DNA of 8,633 bases, from NCBI GenBank assembly GCA_945890735.1, contig CAMDCZ010000059.1, positions 1-8,633 on the forward strand, given 5' to 3'. Source of the stretch: Bordetella parapertussis (lineage in GTDB: Bacteria; Pseudomonadota; Gammaproteobacteria; Burkholderiales; Burkholderiaceae_C). This document shows, one piece after another, positions 1-6,678 of the stretch. The notes below the pieces were generated by a model. The model saw only the letters and a list, made by a program, of their open reading frames with translations. It was not told where the DNA came from and ran no database searches. The stretch's first letter is position 1. Every line of letters starts with the position of its first letter. The translations under genes and the position numbers were made by a program.

Positions 1-668
1 TTGGCACCCAGATTGGCCAGCATCGCGACTTGGGTGTCGAGCAAAGCCATGTCGATGTGCTGACCAAGGCCTGTTTTTTCGGCATGGCGAAGCGCCGCCA
101 AAATGGCCACCGAGGCATACATGCCGGTGAACAAATCCACCACCGCCACACCAACTTTTTGGGGGCCGCCACCCGCATCATCGCGCTCGCCGGTGACGCT
201 CATCAAGCCACCAACCGCTTGGATGGCAAAGTCGTAGCCCGCCCGGTGCTTGTAAGGACCGGTTTGGCCAAAACCGGTGATGCTGCAGTAAACCAGTCGG
301 GGGTTGATGCGATGGAGTTGTTCAAAGTCCAGGCCATAGCGGGTCATGTCACCGACCTTGAAATTCTCCACCAAGACATCTGCTTTTTCAGCCAAGAGAC
401 GGATCAAGGCTTGGCCATCTGGCTTGGAAAAATCGCAAGTGACTGAACGCTTGTTGCGGTTGGCGCCTAAAAAATAGGCAGACTCCGCACTGTCTTGCTG
501 GTCAAGCGAGGGCAGGAAAGGCGGGCCCCAGCCACGGGTGTCGTCACCCGTGCCAGGGCGTTCAACCTTGACCACATCCGCGCCCAAATCCGCCAAGGTC
601 TGGGTGCACCATGGGCCGGCCAGCACACGAGACAAATCCAATACGCGCACACCATCGAGAGAGTTCAT
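1..668 (-). CDS. CaiB/BaiF (family III) CoA transferase, N-terminal 222 residues; 3' end outside the window
   Basis: Family III CoA transferases move coenzyme A between acyl groups in the cytoplasm through an aspartyl-CoA anhydride intermediate. Translating the minus strand from the ATG at 668-666 gives an uninterrupted reading frame to the window edge. The N-terminus has the family pattern LDGVRVLDLSRVLAGPW (residues 4-20) followed by LADLGADVVKVE. Further on are NRNKRS (70-75), ITGFGQTGPY (130-139), and YDFAIQA before a conserved glycine pair. Asp178 in KVGVAVVDLFTG aligns with the catalytic Asp169 known from formyl-CoA transferase. Family members are usually about 390-410 residues, so a little over half is present. 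No good Shine-Dalgarno sequence precedes the ATG; the start was chosen because it fits the family's N-terminus. The gene is divergent from the PTS operon, 61 bases away. The acyl substrate cannot be told from sequence, and no pathway neighbour in the window helps. Confidence 0.93.
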   Translation of the reverse strand, partial: MNSLDGVRVLDLSRVLAGPWCTQTLADLGADVVKVERPGTGDDTRGWGPPFLPSLDQQDSAESAYFLGANRNKRSVTCDFSKPDGQALIRLLAEKADVLVENFKVGDMTRYGLDFEQLHRINPRLVYCSITGFGQTGPYKHRAGYDFAIQAVGGLMSVTGERDDAGGGPQKVGVAVVDLFTGMYASVAILAALRHAEKTGLGQHIDMALLDTQVAMLANLGA

Positions 669-677
669 GGCGAGATT

Positions 678-707
678 GTGACGCAGTCCAAGACCTGGGG
701 TGATAAT
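678..707 (+). promoter_or_regulatory. Candidate sigma70-type promoter for the PTS operon
   Basis: GTGACG (678-683, four of six matches to TTGACA) and GATAAT (702-707, five of six matches to TATAAT) are separated by 18 bases. They lie in the short gap between the divergent CoA transferase and the EIIA gene. Transcription would begin near 714, leaving a leader of only about 16 bases before the ATG at 730. That would put the possible ribosome-binding site AAAGG (714-718) at the very 5' end. This is a consensus match by eye only; the true promoter may lie within the 5' part of the CoA transferase gene. Confidence 0.3.
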
Positions 708-729
708 GCGGCCAAAGGTCATTGTCCGC

Positions 730-1134
730 ATGAGCACCCGCATTGTTTTGATTGCACACGCCCCACTCGCGCATGCCTTGCGTGAGTGTGCTTTGCATGT
801 ATTTCCTGAATGTGCGCAAGCGCTGGTAGCCATAGACATTCAGGCAGACGAAACGCCCGAGGCCAGCCTGGCTGCTGCGCAACGCTTGATGGCGTTGCAT
901 ACCGCCCAAGATACCTTGATCCTGACGGATGTCTTGGGCGCAACGCCCGCCAACGTGGCGCAGCGTTTGGCAGATGATGTGAAATACAAACTGATTGCAG
1001 GCGTGAACTTACCGATGCTCTTGCGAACGGTTTGCTATCGCCATGAAAGTTTGGACCAATTGACGCAGCGTGCACTCGAAGGCGGCGCGCAGGGCGTGCT
1101 GCGGGTACCAGGCATCCCAACCACCACCACCTGA
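730..1134 (+). CDS. ptsM: PTS system mannose-type EIIA domain protein
   Basis: Stand-alone cytoplasmic EIIA of the mannose family, which accepts phosphate from HPr on a histidine. With the ATG at 730 the protein has 134 residues, close to the size of the EIIA domain of E. coli ManX. His10 in LIAHAPLAHAL falls at the position of the phosphorylated His10 of the E. coli domain. Asp67 in LILTDVLGATPANVA matches the conserved active-site aspartate, and LIAGVNLPMLL (88-98) is the family's characteristic strand. Upstream in-frame starts at 700 (GTG) and 706 (ATG) are possible, but they would add residues the family lacks and displace His10. AAAGG at 714-718 may serve as a weak ribosome-binding site. 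It is the first gene of a three-gene set with HPr and EI. No EIIB, EIIC or EIID is present, so a regulatory role is inferred. The symbol ptsM is used for the equivalent gene in Ralstonia. Confidence 0.93.
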   Translation: MSTRIVLIAHAPLAHALRECALHVFPECAQALVAIDIQADETPEASLAAAQRLMALHTAQDTLILTDVLGATPANVAQRLADDVKYKLIAGVNLPMLLRTVCYRHESLDQLTQRALEGGAQGVLRVPGIPTTTT

Positions 1135-1141
1135 AACCAAC

Positions 1142-1411
1142 GTGATCACCCAGACAACCACCATCGTCAATCAATTGGGCTTGCATGCCCGCGCATCAGC
1201 CAAGCTCACCAAGATGGCGGGCAGTTTTCCTTGTGAGGTATGGATTTCCCGTGGTGATCGGCGGGTCAACGCCAAGAGCATCATGGGCGTGATGATGCTG
1301 GCTGCTGGCGTGGGGGTGGAAGTGACCCTGGAGACCGATGGCGAACAAGCCCAAGAAGCCATGGATGCTTTGTTGGGCCTGATCGCCCACAAATTTGGTG
1401 AAGGTGAATAG
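1142..1411 (+). CDS. ptsH: HPr, phosphocarrier protein of the PTS
   Basis: Small cytoplasmic phosphocarrier of 89 residues that receives phosphate from Enzyme I on His15 and passes it to EIIA. His15 lies in LGLHARASAKL, which fits the HPr histidine signature; alanine replaces the more familiar proline after Arg17. Ser46 lies in VNAKSIMGVMML, the regulatory site phosphorylated by HPr kinase/phosphorylase in bacteria that have it, so a second layer of control is possible. The start is the GTG at 1142. It gives the standard N-terminus and puts the key residues at the canonical positions 15 and 46, whereas the ATG at 1070 would add 24 unrelated residues from inside the preceding gene. Only 7 bases separate this start from the EIIA stop and no Shine-Dalgarno sequence is visible, so translation is probably coupled to EIIA. 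ptsI follows after 6 bases. Confidence 0.95.
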   Translation: MITQTTTIVNQLGLHARASAKLTKMAGSFPCEVWISRGDRRVNAKSIMGVMMLAAGVGVEVTLETDGEQAQEAMDALLGLIAHKFGEGE

Positions 1412-1417
1412 GCGCTC

Positions 1418-3181
1418 ATGACATTCTCGATCCATGGCTTGGCGGTTGCGCGTGGCATTGCGATTGGGCGCGCTGTGCTGGTGGCTTCCAGCCGGGTGGA
1501 CGTGGCGCACTATTTCATCGACCACAGTCAGGTCGATGCCGAGTTGGAGCGCGTCACCAGCGCCAGAAAATCGGTCATGCAGGAAGTGCAGCGCTTGCAC
1601 CAGTCCGTCCCGAAAGACGCACCACCGGAGTTGGCCGCGCTGCTTGAAGTGCACATGATGATGCTGCAAGACGAGATGCTGGCAGATGGGGTGAAGCACT
1701 GGGTCACCGACAGGCTCTACAACGCCGAATGGGCCTTGACATCGCAGCTCGAGGTCGTGACCCGCCAATTTGACGAAATGGAAGATGCCTATCTGCGCGA
1801 GCGCAAGGGCGACCTTGAGCAAGTGGTTGAACGCTTGTTGAGGCACATGAAGGGCTTGCCCACCAGCTTGCCACAGCCCCATCCGCGCAAAAGCAACAAC
1901 GGGTGGCAGCAAGACCAGCTGCTGGAGGACAACTTGGATGTGCCGCTGGTGCTGATTGCCCACGACTTGTCGCCAGCAGACATGTTGCAATTCAAGCAAA
2001 GCGTGTTCACAGGCTTTGTCACCGATGTCGGCGGCAAAACATCGCATACCGCGATCGTGGCACGCAGCTTGGACATCCCAGCGGTGGTGGGCGCGCGCAA
2101 TGCCAGCCATTTGGTGAGACAAGATGACTGGGTGATCATCGATGGTGATGCGGGTGTGATCATCGTCGGGCCAACACCGATCATTTTGGAAGAATACGGC
2201 TTCAAGCAACGACAAGCGCAGTTGGAGCGCGAGCGCTTGGCGCGGCTGAAAAAAACGCCTGCGGTCACCTTGGATGGTCAAAAAATCGATCTGCTGGCCA
2301 ACATCGAATTGCCCGAGGACAGCCAGCAAGCCTTGGCCATGGGCGCGGCCGGTGTGGGTTTGTTTCGCAGCGAATTTTTGTTCATGGGTCGTGAGGGGCG
2401 CTTGCCCAACGAAGAAGAGCAATACCAAGCTTACAAACGCGCTGCCGAGGGCATGAAGGGCCTGCCAGTCACGATCCGCACCGTGGATGTCGGGGCCGAC
2501 AAACCCTTGGACCGCACCGCCAAAGACGAAGCACATCTCAACCCTGCTTTGGGCTTGCGTGCGATTCGGTGGAGTTTGGCCGATCCCGCCATGTTCCTGA
2601 GCCAGTTAAGAGCGATATTGCGCGCGGCTGCCCATGGCCAGGTCAACCTGCTCATTCCGATGTTGGCCCACGCCCGCGAAATCCACCAAACCCTTGAGTT
2701 GTTGGCCCAAGCGCGCAAGCAACTGGACAAGCGGGGTGTGGCTTACGGAGAGCTCAGGGTGGGTGCCATGATCGAGGTGCCCGCTGCAGCCTTGAGCTTG
2801 CCACTGTTTTTGAAGCACTTTGATTTCTTGTCCATTGGGACCAACGACCTGATTCAGTACACCTTGGCGATTGACCGGGCCGATGAGCAGGTGGCCCATT
2901 TGTACGATCCCTTGCACCCTGCTGTTTTGCGTTTACTGGCAGACACCATTTCCCAAGGTGCTGCCGCTGGCAAAGAGGTCAGCTTGTGCGGCGAAATGGC
3001 AGGCGACCCGTCGCTCACCCGTTTGTTGCTGGGCATGGGCTTGCGCCATTTCTCGATGCACCCGACCCAACTGCTGCGGGTCAAGCAAGAGGTCCTCAGG
3101 TCAGACACCGCGCGCTTGAAACCCTGGGCGCTCGGTGTGATCGCTGCCGAAGAGCCTGCGGCTGAAATCCTCAAACCCTGA
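1418..3181 (+). CDS. ptsI: Enzyme I of the PTS (phosphoenolpyruvate-protein phosphotransferase)
   Basis: Cytoplasmic Enzyme I, 587 residues, transfers phosphate from PEP to HPr. The N-terminal half holds the HPr-binding helices and the phosphohistidine domain. Active-site His210 lies in GGKTSHTAIVARSLDIPAVVG and corresponds to E. coli His189. The C-terminal PEP-binding barrel has Arg317 (GLFRSEFLFM) and Arg354 (TIRTVDVGADK). It also has the metal ligands Glu453 (MIEVPAA) and Asp477 (GTNDLIQYTLAIDR), and the catalytic Cys524 (LCGEMAGDP). The steady offset of 21-22 residues from the E. coli numbers supports an intact enzyme. The extra length comes from before His210 and includes a polar stretch PHPRKSNN near residue 155. 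AAGGTG at 1401-1406 is a possible ribosome-binding site at the end of ptsH. It is the last gene of the EIIA-HPr-EI operon and converges on the Nudix gene, with 34 bases between stops. Confidence 0.97.
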   Translation: MTFSIHGLAVARGIAIGRAVLVASSRVDVAHYFIDHSQVDAELERVTSARKSVMQEVQRLHQSVPKDAPPELAALLEVHMMMLQDEMLADGVKHWVTDRLYNAEWALTSQLEVVTRQFDEMEDAYLRERKGDLEQVVERLLRHMKGLPTSLPQPHPRKSNNGWQQDQLLEDNLDVPLVLIAHDLSPADMLQFKQSVFTGFVTDVGGKTSHTAIVARSLDIPAVVGARNASHLVRQDDWVIIDGDAGVIIVGPTPIILEEYGFKQRQAQLERERLARLKKTPAVTLDGQKIDLLANIELPEDSQQALAMGAAGVGLFRSEFLFMGREGRLPNEEEQYQAYKRAAEGMKGLPVTIRTVDVGADKPLDRTAKDEAHLNPALGLRAIRWSLADPAMFLSQLRAILRAAAHGQVNLLIPMLAHAREIHQTLELLAQARKQLDKRGVAYGELRVGAMIEVPAAALSLPLFLKHFDFLSIGTNDLIQYTLAIDRADEQVAHLYDPLHPAVLRLLADTISQGAAAGKEVSLCGEMAGDPSLTRLLLGMGLRHFSMHPTQLLRVKQEVLRSDTARLKPWALGVIAAEEPAAEILKP

Positions 3182-3215
3182 GGCAGCAGCTCACGGTCCC
3201 TTGCGTGCCGGGGCA

Positions 3216-3710
3216 TCAATCAGCTTGGAAAACAGACAAGTCGGTGTAAACCGACGCCAGGGGAAAGCGCTGCCCCTTCGCATGGTCTTCGGCGCAGCGG
3301 ATCAACAGCTTGCTGCGGTGTCTTGCTTGCGTGGCGTGCATCTCGGCCAGGCTCATCCACAAAGTGCGCTCGATGCCCTCGTCGAGCTGGCGTTCGGGTT
3401 CAAAGTCACCCAAGGTGCCGGTGAAAGCAAACCGCAGGTAAGTGATGTCTTCTGCGGGCTCGCCTTGAAACGCCGGCTTCAAAAACCGCGACAGGTAGAT
3501 GCCGACCAGCGCAGTGGGGGTGAAATGAAAGGCGGTTTCTTCAAGCACCTCACGGATGCAACCGTCCGCCGGCGATTCACCCGGGTCGAGGTGGCCCGCC
3601 GGGTTGTTGAACATCAAACCCTTGGGTGTGTGCTCTTCGACCAGCAGGTACCGGCCCTCTTTTTCGATGATGCCAGCCACGGTGACACTGGGCTTCCAAC
3701 GTTGGTTCAT
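3216..3710 (-). CDS. Nudix hydrolase, NudJ-like
   Basis: Nudix enzyme of 164 residues that would hydrolyse a nucleoside diphosphate linked to another group, using divalent metal in the cytoplasm. The Nudix box spans residues 39-61: Gly39, then Glu45, then REVLEE (53-58). The only departure from the consensus is Ala60, where glycine is usual. The layout resembles E. coli NudJ: VTVAGII near the N-terminus, LLVEE, NNPAGHL before the box, TYLRFAF in the middle and GQRFPL near the end. NudJ acts on thiamine-pyrophosphate precursors and nucleoside triphosphates, but this substrate range is not assured here. The ATG at 3710 was chosen because it starts just before the conserved WKPSVTVA. An upstream in-frame start at 4031 would run through pntAA and is an artefact. 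No Shine-Dalgarno sequence is visible. The gene is transcribed against ptsI and away from pntAA. Confidence 0.9.
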   Translation of the reverse strand: MNQRWKPSVTVAGIIEKEGRYLLVEEHTPKGLMFNNPAGHLDPGESPADGCIREVLEETAFHFTPTALVGIYLSRFLKPAFQGEPAEDITYLRFAFTGTLGDFEPERQLDEGIERTLWMSLAEMHATQARHRSKLLIRCAEDHAKGQRFPLASVYTDLSVFQAD

Positions 3711-3785
3711 GGTGGACAATAGACCCTTTTCTGGGTGTTTGATGAATCTGCGATGATTCTCGCCCATTGAGTGGAGGAGAAAACC
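3711..3785. promoter_or_regulatory. Divergent intergenic region between the Nudix gene and pntAA
   Basis: These 75 bases must hold, or lie close to, the start signals for both divergent genes. The clear element is the ribosome-binding site GGAGGAG at 3773-3779, six bases before the pntAA ATG at 3786; it rules out the in-frame GTG at 3771 as the start. A short inverted repeat, ACCC (3723-3726) and GGGT (3733-3736), is too weak to call a terminator. I see no convincing -35/-10 pair for pntAA. On the minus strand a TATTGT hexamer ends five bases before the Nudix ATG, at about the right distance for a leaderless transcript, but its -35 is poor. Confidence 0.55.
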
Positions 3786-4901
3786 ATGCTGATTGGCGTG
3801 CCAGCCGAAACCACGGCCGGTGAAACCCGTGTCGCCGTGACCCCCGAAACGGCCAAAAAGATCATTGCCCAAGGGCACCAAGTCCTGGTGCAGTCTGGCG
3901 CAGGCGTGGCTGCCAGCGTGACCGATGCCGCATATGAAGCCGCCGGCGCCCAGATCACCGATGCGGCTGGTGCCTTGGGTGCCGAGTTGGTGCTCAAGGT
4001 GCGCGCGCCTTCTGCCGCCGAGTTGGGTCACATGAAACCGGGCGCTGCCTTGGTCGGCATGCTCAACCCGTTTGATGCCGATGGCTTGCAGCGCATCGCC
4101 GCGGCCAGTCTCACCAGTTTTGCTCTAGAGGCCGCACCGCGCACCACCCGCGCCCAAAGCATGGACGTGCTCTCGAGCCAGGCCAACATCGCAGGCTACA
4201 AGGCCGTGATGATCGCCGCCGACAAATACCAACGCTTTTTCCCCATGCTGATGACCGCGGCTGGCACTGTCAAGGCCGCCCGCGTGGTGATCTTGGGTGT
4301 GGGCGTCGCCGGTTTGCAAGCGATTGCCACGGCCAAGCGTTTGGGCGCGGTCATTGAAGCCTCGGACGTGCGTCCCAGCGTGAAGGAACAGGTCGAGTCC
4401 TTGGGCGCCAAGTTCATCGATGTGCCTTACGAGACCGCCGAAGAAAAAGAAGCCGCCGAAGGCGTGGGGGGCTATGCCCGCCCGATGCCGCAAAGCTGGC
4501 TCGATCGCCAAAAGCTCGAAGTCGCCAAGCGCGTGGCCCAAGCCGATGTGGTGATCACCACCGCCTTGATCCCCGGACGTGCAGCACCTGTGCTGGTCAC
4601 GGAAGACATGGTCAAAGCCATGAAGCCCGGCTCGGTCATCGTCGACTTGGCCGCGCCTGCCGGGGGCAACTGCCCCTTGACCGAAGCCGGCCAAACCGTC
4701 ATCAAGCATGGCGTGACCTTGGTGGGTGAGACCAATTTGCCCGCTTTGGTCGCTGCCGATGCAAGCGCACTCTACGCCCGCAACGTGTTGGATTTCCTCA
4801 AACTCGTGCTGCCCAAAGACAAGGGCTTCAGCGTGGACCTCGAAGACGACATCGTGGCCGCTTGTTTGATGACCCAAGGCGGCGACGTCAAAAGGAAATA
4901 A
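3786..4901 (+). CDS. pntAA: NAD(P) transhydrogenase subunit alpha part 1 (domain I, NAD(H)-binding)
   Basis: Peripheral cytoplasmic domain I of proton-translocating transhydrogenase, which binds NAD(H) and exchanges hydride with NADP(H) on PntB. The 371 residues begin with IGVPAETTAGETRVAVTP, the signature shared with alanine dehydrogenase. Arg119, Gln124 and Asp127 in RTTRAQSMDVLSSQ match the hydride-transfer loop residues Arg127, Gln132 and Asp135 of the Rhodospirillum rubrum subunit. The nucleotide-binding fold has GVGVAG at 171-176, and Asp194 ends the second strand to bind the ribose of NAD. The length fits a split alpha subunit lacking the membrane part, as in R. rubrum (384 residues), unlike the fused 510-residue PntA of E. 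coli. The start follows a strong GGAGGAG site six bases away. It is the first gene of pntAA-pntAB-pntB; the next start lies two bases after its stop. Confidence 0.97.
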   Translation: MLIGVPAETTAGETRVAVTPETAKKIIAQGHQVLVQSGAGVAASVTDAAYEAAGAQITDAAGALGAELVLKVRAPSAAELGHMKPGAALVGMLNPFDADGLQRIAAASLTSFALEAAPRTTRAQSMDVLSSQANIAGYKAVMIAADKYQRFFPMLMTAAGTVKAARVVILGVGVAGLQAIATAKRLGAVIEASDVRPSVKEQVESLGAKFIDVPYETAEEKEAAEGVGGYARPMPQSWLDRQKLEVAKRVAQADVVITTALIPGRAAPVLVTEDMVKAMKPGSVIVDLAAPAGGNCPLTEAGQTVIKHGVTLVGETNLPALVAADASALYARNVLDFLKLVLPKDKGFSVDLEDDIVAACLMTQGGDVKRK

Positions 4902-4903
4902 CC

Positions 4904-5206
4904 ATGGACCACACCATCACCAACCTCATCATCTTCGTGCTGGCCATTTACGTGGGCTACCACGTGGTCTGGAACGTCACTCCCGCTTTGCACACCCCGT
5001 TGATGGCGGTGACCAACGCGGTCTCGGCCATCATCATCGTGGGCGCCATGTTGGCCGCCGCGCTCACCGTCACCCCGCTGGGCAAAACCATGGGCGTGTT
5101 GGCCGTGGCCTTGGCCGCGGTCAATGTGTTCGGCGGCTTCTTGGTCACCCGCCGCATGCTGGAGATGTTCAAGAAAAAAGCCCCCAAGGCAGGAGCTGAG
5201 AAATGA
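4904..5206 (+). CDS. pntAB: NAD(P) transhydrogenase subunit alpha part 2 (membrane part)
   Basis: Small integral membrane subunit of 100 residues that corresponds to the C-terminal membrane part of fused PntA. Three hydrophobic segments are visible at about residues 7-24, 36-54 and 62-82. TPLMAVTNAVSAIIIVGAML (31-50) is the highly conserved stretch of this domain. The end is basic (RRM, then KKK), as expected for a cytoplasmic tail. With PntB it forms the proton channel, domain II. AAAGGA at 4891-4896, seven bases ahead of the ATG, is a good ribosome-binding site lying over the end of pntAA. An in-frame ATG at 4862 would add residues from the pntAA region and was not used. Its stop overlaps the pntB start by four bases (ATGA), indicating coupled translation and equal supply of membrane subunits. 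Confidence 0.96.
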   Translation: MDHTITNLIIFVLAIYVGYHVVWNVTPALHTPLMAVTNAVSAIIIVGAMLAAALTVTPLGKTMGVLAVALAAVNVFGGFLVTRRMLEMFKKKAPKAGAEK

Positions 5207-6651
5207 GCATGAACCTGGTTGTGCTGCTGTATTTGGTGGCGAGTATTTGTTTCATTCAAGCCTTGAAAGGCTTGTCGCACCCAACCACCTCGATTCGGGG
5301 CAATCTGTTTGGCATGACGGGGATGGCGATCGCGGTTGTCACCACCGCTGCGCTGATCTTCAACCAAGCCGGTCAGCTCGGACAAGTCGACCCCGTGCAA
5401 GGCTTGGGCTGGGTGTTGCTCGGCCTGGTGGTCGGCGGCGGCGCAGGCGCGGTCATGGCGCAGCGCGTCGAGATGACCAAGATGCCCGAGTTGGTCGCTT
5501 TCATGCACAGCATGATCGGCTTGGCCGCGGTGTTCATCGCCATCGCAGCGGTGGTTGAGCCCGCCGCCTTTGGCATCGTGGCGCAAGGCCTGGGCACCTT
5601 GGACATTCCCAACGGCAACCGCCTGGAATTGTTCTTGGGCGCGGCCATTGGCGCGATCACCTTCAGCGGCTCGGTCATCGCGTTTGGCAAGCTCTCAGGC
5701 AAGTACAAATTCCGTTTGTTCCAAGGCGCACCCGTGGTGTTTGCCGGTCAGCACACCTTGAATTTGCTGCTGGGTTTGGCGACCTTGGCCCTGGGCGTGT
5801 TTTTCATGTTCACTGGGAACTGGGATGCGTTTTTGGTGATGCTGGCGCTGTCGTTCGTATTGGGCGTGTTGATCATCATCCCGATCGGCGGCGCTGACAT
5901 GCCAGTGGTGGTGTCCATGCTCAACAGCTATTCGGGTTGGGCGGCAGCGGGCATTGGTTTTTCACTCAACAACAGCATGCTGATCATTGCAGGCTCGTTG
6001 GTGGGTTCATCCGGTGCGATCCTGAGCTACATCATGTGCAAAGCCATGAACCGCTCGTTCTTCAATGTGATCTTGGGTGGTTTTGGAGGCGAAGCCAGCA
6101 GCGCTGCCGCTGGCGGCACCGAGCAGCGCCCGGTCAAGAGCGGCAGTGCGGATGACGCGGCCTATATCTTGGCCAATGCTGAGACCGTGATCATCGTGCC
6201 AGGCTATGGTTTGGCGGTGGCACGTGCCCAGCACGCGGTCAACGAATTGGCCGAGAAGCTCACGCACAAAGGCATCACCGTCAAGTACGCCATCCACCCC
6301 GTGGCCGGTCGCATGCCGGGCCACATGAACGTCTTGCTGGCCGAGGCCGAGGTGCCTTACGACCAGGTGTTCGAGATGGAAGACATCAATGGCGAATTCG
6401 GTCAGGCCGATGTGGCCATCATCTTGGGTGCCAATGATGTGGTCAACCCCGCCGCCATGATCAAAGGCTCACCGATTTACGGGATGCCCATTTTGGAGGC
6501 CTACAAGGCCAAAACCATCATCGTCAACAAACGTTCGATGGCCGCGGGTTATGCCGGCTTGGACAACGAACTGTTCTACATGGACAAAACCATGATGGTG
6601 TTTGGCGACGCCAAAAAGGTGGTGGAAGACATGGTCAAGGCGGTCGAGTGA
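5203..6651 (+). CDS. pntB: NAD(P) transhydrogenase subunit beta (membrane domain and NADP(H)-binding domain III)
   Basis: The 482-residue beta subunit of the inner-membrane transhydrogenase. It contains most of the proton channel and the NADP(H) site, and the complex uses the proton gradient to drive NADPH formation from NADH. Residues 1 to about 295 are a run of hydrophobic helices. His102 in FMHSMIGLAAV appears to be the conserved channel histidine, His91 in E. coli as I recall. Domain III follows a linker near residues 298-318. It carries PGYGLAVARAQHAV, with the dinucleotide loop GYGLAVA at 334-340, then HPVAGRMPGHMNVLLAEA, ILGANDVVNPAA, and the lid-region NKRSMAAGYAGLDN. It is somewhat longer than E. 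coli PntB (462), partly in the Ala/Ser/Gly-rich linker. AGGAG at 5191-5195 precedes the ATG at 5203. A second in-frame ATG at 5209 is an alternative start that would lose two residues. Confidence 0.97.
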   Translation: MSMNLVVLLYLVASICFIQALKGLSHPTTSIRGNLFGMTGMAIAVVTTAALIFNQAGQLGQVDPVQGLGWVLLGLVVGGGAGAVMAQRVEMTKMPELVAFMHSMIGLAAVFIAIAAVVEPAAFGIVAQGLGTLDIPNGNRLELFLGAAIGAITFSGSVIAFGKLSGKYKFRLFQGAPVVFAGQHTLNLLLGLATLALGVFFMFTGNWDAFLVMLALSFVLGVLIIIPIGGADMPVVVSMLNSYSGWAAAGIGFSLNNSMLIIAGSLVGSSGAILSYIMCKAMNRSFFNVILGGFGGEASSAAAGGTEQRPVKSGSADDAAYILANAETVIIVPGYGLAVARAQHAVNELAEKLTHKGITVKYAIHPVAGRMPGHMNVLLAEAEVPYDQVFEMEDINGEFGQADVAIILGANDVVNPAAMIKGSPIYGMPILEAYKAKTIIVNKRSMAAGYAGLDNELFYMDKTMMVFGDAKKVVEDMVKAVE

Positions 6652-6678
6652 CGCAGCCTTGAGCGCAGGGGTCTGCGC

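Noticed and set aside
30..446. Plus-strand open frame of 138 codons at the left end
   Set aside because: It is the reverse complement of the CoA transferase coding sequence, whose frame is uninterrupted and has a full family signature.
1196..2536. Long open frame of 446 codons on the minus strand across the ptsH and ptsI genes
   Set aside because: It lies opposite intact HPr and Enzyme I, is rich in His and Gln as expected from the reverse of Leu/Val/Ala codons, and shows no family motif.
3182..3215. Possible bidirectional terminator between ptsI and the Nudix gene
   Set aside because: Only 4-base stems (CACG/CGTG and TGAG/CTCA) can be drawn and no T-run follows in either direction.
3696..3705. 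Perfect 10-base palindrome CCAACGTTGG at the start of the Nudix gene, as a possible operator
   Set aside because: It lies within codons 2-5, is a single copy, and several perfect 10-base palindromes are expected by chance in a window of this size.
3723..3736. ACCC/GGGT hairpin in the gap upstream of pntAA as a terminator or attenuator
   Set aside because: The stem has four base pairs and is followed only by GTTT; too weak to support a call.
4125..4877. Open frame of 250 codons on the minus strand within pntAA
   Set aside because: Antisense to a clearly conserved domain, with low-complexity His/Gly/Asp composition and no recognisable fold; a codon-bias shadow.
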